The notes below the pieces were generated by a model that was not told where the DNA came from, searched no databases, and saw only the letters and a program-made list of their open reading frames with translations. Source: Bacteroidales bacterium UBA5266 (GTDB lineage Bacteria; Bacteroidota; Bacteroidia; Bacteroidales; WCHB1-69). From it: a stretch of DNA of 18,526 nt. Each line of letters starts with the position of its first letter. Within the stretch, counting starts at the first letter, position 1. The position numbers were made by a program, and so were the translations under genes. The stretch is taken from NCBI GenBank assembly GCA_002411545.1, contig DHTG01000039.1, positions 2,068-20,593 of the forward strand, in the 5' to 3' direction. Shown here piece after piece: positions 15,187-18,526 of the stretch.

Positions 15187-15561
15187 TTAAATATGAATAT
15201 AATGTTTTATGTCATCCTTTGTCAATTGTTTATATCTAGGATTGAAAAATTTACTAGTATCCCAATCAAAGCTTACTTCAAAAAACTCCTCATCATAAAA
15301 AGATAATTTTGAATTTGTATCGGGATTGCACTCAATGTAAATCATATTTTCAGGTTTGATGCCTTTGGCTTGACAAATTTGCCATGCTAATAAAGCCCCA
15401 TTATAGGTTACGGAAGTTCCGGGATTGTCTTGATATAATTCGGTTACAATAACAATTGTTTTATTTTCTTTTTTGATAATTTTTAATCCGCATTTGGAAG
15501 GTATATCCCATTGTCCCAAAAAATTGAAAACTTCATCAAAATATTTATCAGATACTTTCAT
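15187..15561 (-). CDS. Uncharacterised 124-aa protein
   Basis: I do not recognise the family. The protein is small, soluble and acidic, without a signal peptide or membrane segment. It has an alpha/beta look: a strand-like LKIIKKENKTIVIVTELY, a conserved-looking DNPGTSVTYNGALLAWQICQ with a helix following the Pro-Gly turn, then MIYIECNPDTNSKLSFYDEEFFEVSFDWD and a basic C-terminal tail. It sits in the middle of the operon, 15 bp after the radical SAM gene and 24 bp before the hydrolase gene, so it is very likely cotranscribed and expressed. It could be an accessory or carrier-like protein, but no phosphopantetheine Ser motif (DSL) is present, so it is not an acyl carrier protein. Confidence 0.65.
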   Translation of the reverse strand: MKVSDKYFDEVFNFLGQWDIPSKCGLKIIKKENKTIVIVTELYQDNPGTSVTYNGALLAWQICQAKGIKPENMIYIECNPDTNSKLSFYDEEFFEVSFDWDTSKFFNPRYKQLTKDDIKHYIHI

Positions 15562-15576
15562 ATGAAAATTAAATAA

Positions 15577-16854
15577 TTAAACTTTGATATTTCTTACCAC
15601 ATCTTTACCGAAGCTTTTATTTATCAGATTACGGTCCCTGGGACGATAGGTTCCGTCTTTCATTTCTTTTAACATTACTTGAGCAAAAAGTTTAAACATT
15701 TTTTCTTCTTGACTTTCTTCTTGATAAAAAGCTTTCCATGCATAATCATATAATTCTTGCAATCTTTGTGGACTCATATGTTTGGGCTGATAAACCACCC
15801 GACCGGCATTATAATGATTCCAATCATGATCAAAAATACGTCCTTGGCGCAATAAATCATCGTAGGCTTTGGTATGTGGAAAGGGGGCTAATATGGTAAA
15901 TTCGGCTAAATCTAAATCGATTTTCAAAAGAAAATCAATAAGTCGTAAAATATCATCTTCGGTTTGATTATCTAATCCTAATAATATAGTTCCTTCCACT
16001 CCAATACCATAGTCGTGATAACGTCTAATGCGTTCTTTAATATAATCGGAAGTATCATAAACTGCTTGATATACGTACCATGCGCCGGCTTGTGCCGCTA
16101 AATCAAGTACTTTCGGATCGTCTTCTATGGTGTGACTTATCCATTTCTTTTTTAAGGGAATCATTTCTTTGAATAAATCCGTTTCCCAAGAAGTGTTTTG
16201 TGCTAATGAATTATCAACGATAAATAAGCGATTGTTGTCGATGGCATATAATTCTTCCAAGGTTTTATCTAAGGGTCGTGGACGAAAATGCCGACCTCCT
16301 AAATAAGAAACGGCGCAAGGATAACAACTAAATCTACATCCGCGTGACGCATGGAATAAATCAACCATTTGAACGCCTTTGTGGTTGTATAAGTGTTTTT
16401 TATATAAATCGCGACGAGCCGGTCCTACTAAAGAGATATCGGCTTGCTTGGCCATAAAATTGTATATTTTCTTTAATTGCCCGTTTCCCCAGTCTTTGAA
16501 TACTTCTTCCATTCTGCCTTCCGATTCTCCTAAAAAGACACTGTCGGCATGTTGAAGGGTTTCTTCAGCATGAAGCATGGTGGAAATACCTCCGAATATA
16601 ACTTGTTTACCCCTCTGACGAAATGCTGCAGCTATTTCCCAGCCTCTTTTTACTTGTGTGCTTAACATCATTGAAATGCCTACAAAATCACAAGCTTGTT
16701 CAAAATCTATGTCTTCCACGTTTTCATCGATGAACGATACTTCAACATAGGAGGGTAAGGAGGCAGCAAAAACAACCGGTCCATGTGGTGGTAAATTAAA
16801 AGTAGTCTGACCGGAGAGTTTTTCCCATTTAGGATATATTAATGTAAATTTCAT
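15577..16854 (-). CDS. B12-binding-domain-type radical SAM protein
   Basis: A 425-aa radical SAM enzyme. The cluster-binding CX3CX2C is at C173, C177 and C180 in SRGCRFSCYPC. The N-terminal ~150 residues have the fold pattern of a cobalamin-binding domain (FVGISMMLSTQVKRGWEIA, then VIFGGISTMLHAEETLQHADSVFLGESEG), but the DxHxxG base-off motif is not evident, as in many class B members. The radical SAM barrel continues to about 370 with FIVDNSLAQN, GVEGTILLGLDNQTEDD and FTILAPFPHT. Such enzymes methylate, cyclise or rearrange unactivated carbons, so the reaction here is unknown. It is the first gene of the leftward operon, with its own promoter 50 bp upstream and a 44-nt predicted leader. Confidence 0.85.
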   Translation of the reverse strand: MKFTLIYPKWEKLSGQTTFNLPPHGPVVFAASLPSYVEVSFIDENVEDIDFEQACDFVGISMMLSTQVKRGWEIAAAFRQRGKQVIFGGISTMLHAEETLQHADSVFLGESEGRMEEVFKDWGNGQLKKIYNFMAKQADISLVGPARRDLYKKHLYNHKGVQMVDLFHASRGCRFSCYPCAVSYLGGRHFRPRPLDKTLEELYAIDNNRLFIVDNSLAQNTSWETDLFKEMIPLKKKWISHTIEDDPKVLDLAAQAGAWYVYQAVYDTSDYIKERIRRYHDYGIGVEGTILLGLDNQTEDDILRLIDFLLKIDLDLAEFTILAPFPHTKAYDDLLRQGRIFDHDWNHYNAGRVVYQPKHMSPQRLQELYDYAWKAFYQEESQEEKMFKLFAQVMLKEMKDGTYRPRDRNLINKSFGKDVVRNIKV

Positions 16855-16903
16855 ATGTTGTAAATAAATTGATAGTCTATGTGAAATTCTAAAATAATAA
16901 GTG

Positions 16904-16911
16904 CAAAAGTA
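16904..16911 (-). promoter_or_regulatory. -7 promoter element of the radical SAM operon
   Basis: Minus-strand TACTTTTG, a match to TAnnTTTG, 50 bp upstream of the radical SAM ATG and downstream of a hairpin that follows the FAD oxidoreductase gene. No clear TTTG -33 element is seen. This makes the six genes down to the acyltransferase a separate transcription unit. Confidence 0.55.
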
Positions 16912-16956
16912 TAAAAAATATAATTATAGTGTTTTTAGTTTAATGTATTTATTATT

Positions 16957-16975
16957 AGGAAGAAATCATCTTCCT
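16957..16975 (-). terminator. Hairpin after the FAD oxidoreductase gene, possible terminator
   Basis: AGGAAGA (16957-16963) and TCTTCCT (16969-16975) form a perfect 7-bp stem with a 5-nt loop, 11 bp beyond the stop of the oxidoreductase gene. The sequence after it on the minus strand is A/T mixed without a good T-tract, so termination would be weak. Confidence 0.35.
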
Positions 16976-16986
16976 TGGTTGAAAGA

Positions 16987-18483
16987 CTATTGATTATTAT
17001 TTATTTTATTGATTAAATAATTAACGTCTCCGATAATTATTCCTACCGTGATAATGGCGCTTAAAGGAACTCCAAGTATGCCATGTAAATTGATGTTTTG
17101 TCCGGTTAAAAACAAGTTTTCAATTTTTGTCCGTGGTAATATACGAGTTTGAAAAATAGTTTCATAAATTTTTTTATACCCATATAAACTACCATCTTTT
17201 GAACGTAGATAATCGCGGATAGTTAAAGGGCTACCACTAAATACCTTATCTATGCTTGCCTCAAAATTAGGAAATACTTCATTCACTTTATCAATTATTT
17301 TATTTTCAATTTCTTTTTTGAAGCTTTCGTAAGCTAATCCTCTTTTTCCAATGTAAGTATTTTCCCATTGTTGGAAATTTTCATAGCGCATAATGCAATG
17401 CACAATAGCCTTGTTTGCATATTTGCCTTGATTTTTAGAAGGAGAGGTCATCAATATAAATCCGGATGGAAAATCATCTAAATGGTAATTTATGGTATTC
17501 CAAATCATATCGTAGTTATTGTAATAATAATAATTATGATTTAAATAAGGAAAATGATTCGGTTTAAATTTAACATATACTAAAAATGATGAATACGTAT
17601 TTTTAAGTTGTTTTAATCGTTCTCTATAGGCTTTTTGTATATTCTCGGTATGAATTAAATCCATTAGTAAAGACGGGTGTATGTCTGAAATATAGTAATC
17701 GGCTTTATATTCACTTCCATCCTTCGCAATTACTTTTGTGATTTTTTTATTGTCAACTTCAATGTTTACAATTTCTTTGTTAAGATGAATTTCACCTCCC
17801 ATATGTATAATCATAGTGGCCATTGCATCGGCAACATGTTGACTACCACCAATGAAGCGGGAAGCTCCTTCAATATAAAATTTTGTGATGATTGCATGGA
17901 TATAAACAGGAGTTTGTTCTTCATTTCCACCGTATAGAGGATTGTTCCAAGCTAAAATTTTTTGTAGTTTTTCGTCTTTTATGTATTTGTTTATAAATTG
18001 TCCAACAGGGATTAATGCATCTTCGGTAAGATAATTTACATCGGAAATGGGCTGTAAATTGAATAATGGAATATGATCACATATAGTATAAAGGACATCT
18101 ATATATTCTCTGATATGTTGACTTTCCTCTGGAAATGATTTAGAAAATATGCGTATGAAGTTTTCTTTACCTATTCCAATGTTAAACTTTTCACTTCCTA
18201 TTTGTATGATGTCGAATCCATGCTTGTCGAGTGTTTTCAGATGTATTTTATCCAATAAATTCAAGTATGAAAATAATTTGCGTAGGGGACCCTTTTCTTC
18301 AAATCCGCTGACAAAATGTATGCCCGATTCAAATAGTTCTCCGTAACGTTCAAAACAGTGTAGACCTCCTCCAATTTTTCCATGTTGTTCCATTATAATG
18401 GGTTTATACCCCTCTTTACAAAGTAAACAAGCCGAGAATAAACCTCCTATTCCGCCTCCTATTATTATGACAGTTTTATTCAT
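16987..18483 (-). CDS. CrtI/retinol-saturase-like FAD oxidoreductase
   Basis: A 498-aa flavoprotein of the phytoene desaturase / carotenoid isomerase / all-trans-retinol 13,14-reductase group. The N-terminal dinucleotide-binding motif is VIIIGGGIGGLFSA (G9, G11, G14) with the ribose-binding E32 in IIMEQHGKIGGG. It then shows the GGGLHCFERYGELFESGIHF stretch typical of this family, and the C-terminal FAD motif LFLTGQNINLHGILGVPLSAI near 462-482. Family members desaturate, isomerise or reduce polyene or isoprenoid chains. The substrate is not shown. It lies upstream of the radical SAM operon on the same strand, with its own -7 element close to the right edge of the window. A shared pathway is plausible but not proven. 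Length is normal. Confidence 0.8.
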   Translation of the reverse strand: MNKTVIIIGGGIGGLFSACLLCKEGYKPIIMEQHGKIGGGLHCFERYGELFESGIHFVSGFEEKGPLRKLFSYLNLLDKIHLKTLDKHGFDIIQIGSEKFNIGIGKENFIRIFSKSFPEESQHIREYIDVLYTICDHIPLFNLQPISDVNYLTEDALIPVGQFINKYIKDEKLQKILAWNNPLYGGNEEQTPVYIHAIITKFYIEGASRFIGGSQHVADAMATMIIHMGGEIHLNKEIVNIEVDNKKITKVIAKDGSEYKADYYISDIHPSLLMDLIHTENIQKAYRERLKQLKNTYSSFLVYVKFKPNHFPYLNHNYYYYNNYDMIWNTINYHLDDFPSGFILMTSPSKNQGKYANKAIVHCIMRYENFQQWENTYIGKRGLAYESFKKEIENKIIDKVNEVFPNFEASIDKVFSGSPLTIRDYLRSKDGSLYGYKKIYETIFQTRILPRTKIENLFLTGQNINLHGILGVPLSAIITVGIIIGDVNYLINKINNNQ

Positions 18484-18507
18484 GAATGATTGAATTATTT
18501 AAGAATA

Positions 18508-18515
18508 CAAATGTA
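18508..18515 (-). promoter_or_regulatory. -7 promoter element of the FAD oxidoreductase gene
   Basis: Minus-strand TACATTTG, a match to TAnnTTTG, 25 bp upstream of the ATG at 18483. The -33 position would fall outside the window, so it cannot be checked. If real, the oxidoreductase gene is the first of its transcript. Confidence 0.5.
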
Positions 18516-18526
18516 AGAAAATATTG

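Noticed and set aside
15187..15561. 124-aa protein as an acyl carrier protein
   Set aside because: No DSL-type phosphopantetheine attachment motif is seen, and the strand-rich pattern does not fit a four-helix carrier.

Overview
The window looks like a chromosomal segment of a Bacteroidota bacterium, probably Bacteroidales. It is AT-rich. Several genes are preceded by the TAnnTTTG -7 element typical of this phylum and lack strong Shine-Dalgarno sequences. It carries an HU-related DNA-binding protein of the long Bacteroidota type, an ApbE lipoprotein and a YD-repeat secreted protein. I see no rRNA, tRNA, CRISPR array, transposase or integrase.

Region 1 (1-6353) is a phosphate uptake and sensing locus. 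A truncated pstC, then pstA, pstB and phoU, run rightward as one operon and form the inner-membrane and ATPase parts of the high-affinity phosphate importer plus its PhoU signalling protein. A metallo-beta-lactamase-fold protein follows. Convergent to it, a response regulator/histidine kinase pair of PhoB/PhoR type runs leftward. Upstream of the phoB-like gene is an array of about 10-11-bp direct repeats that resembles a Pho box and overlaps the likely -33 region, which suggests autoregulation.

Region 2 (6422-10812) holds mostly unrelated genes: an ApbE FAD:protein FMN transferase lipoprotein (leftward), a 491-bp intergenic region rich in inverted repeats, an HU-related protein, a secreted YD-repeat protein and purD (rightward). 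Promoter elements lie inside or across the longest possible reading frames of apbE and of the YD-repeat gene, so shorter starts are preferred for both. The apbE-HU gap contains a 32-nt near-perfect palindrome, a 10-bp inverted repeat enclosing a promoter-like element, and further repeats that could mark an RNA gene or regulatory sites.

Region 3 (10807-18515) runs entirely leftward and is the most unusual part. A six-gene operon with its own promoter at 16904-16911 encodes, in order of transcription, a B12-binding-type radical SAM enzyme, an unrecognised 124-aa protein, a secreted alpha/beta hydrolase, a PaaK/CapK-like adenylate-forming ligase, a BtrH-like papain-fold acyltransferase and a PlsC-like acyltransferase with an atypical active-site motif. 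A CrtI/retinol-saturase-like FAD oxidoreductase lies upstream with its own promoter. Together these look like acid activation, acyl transfer, radical chemistry and polyene or isoprenoid redox: a small specialised lipid, pigment or conjugate pathway. No ketosynthase or acyl carrier protein is in the window, so the product cannot be named. The operon meets purD tail to tail, the two genes taking their stop codons from one TTATAA palindrome.
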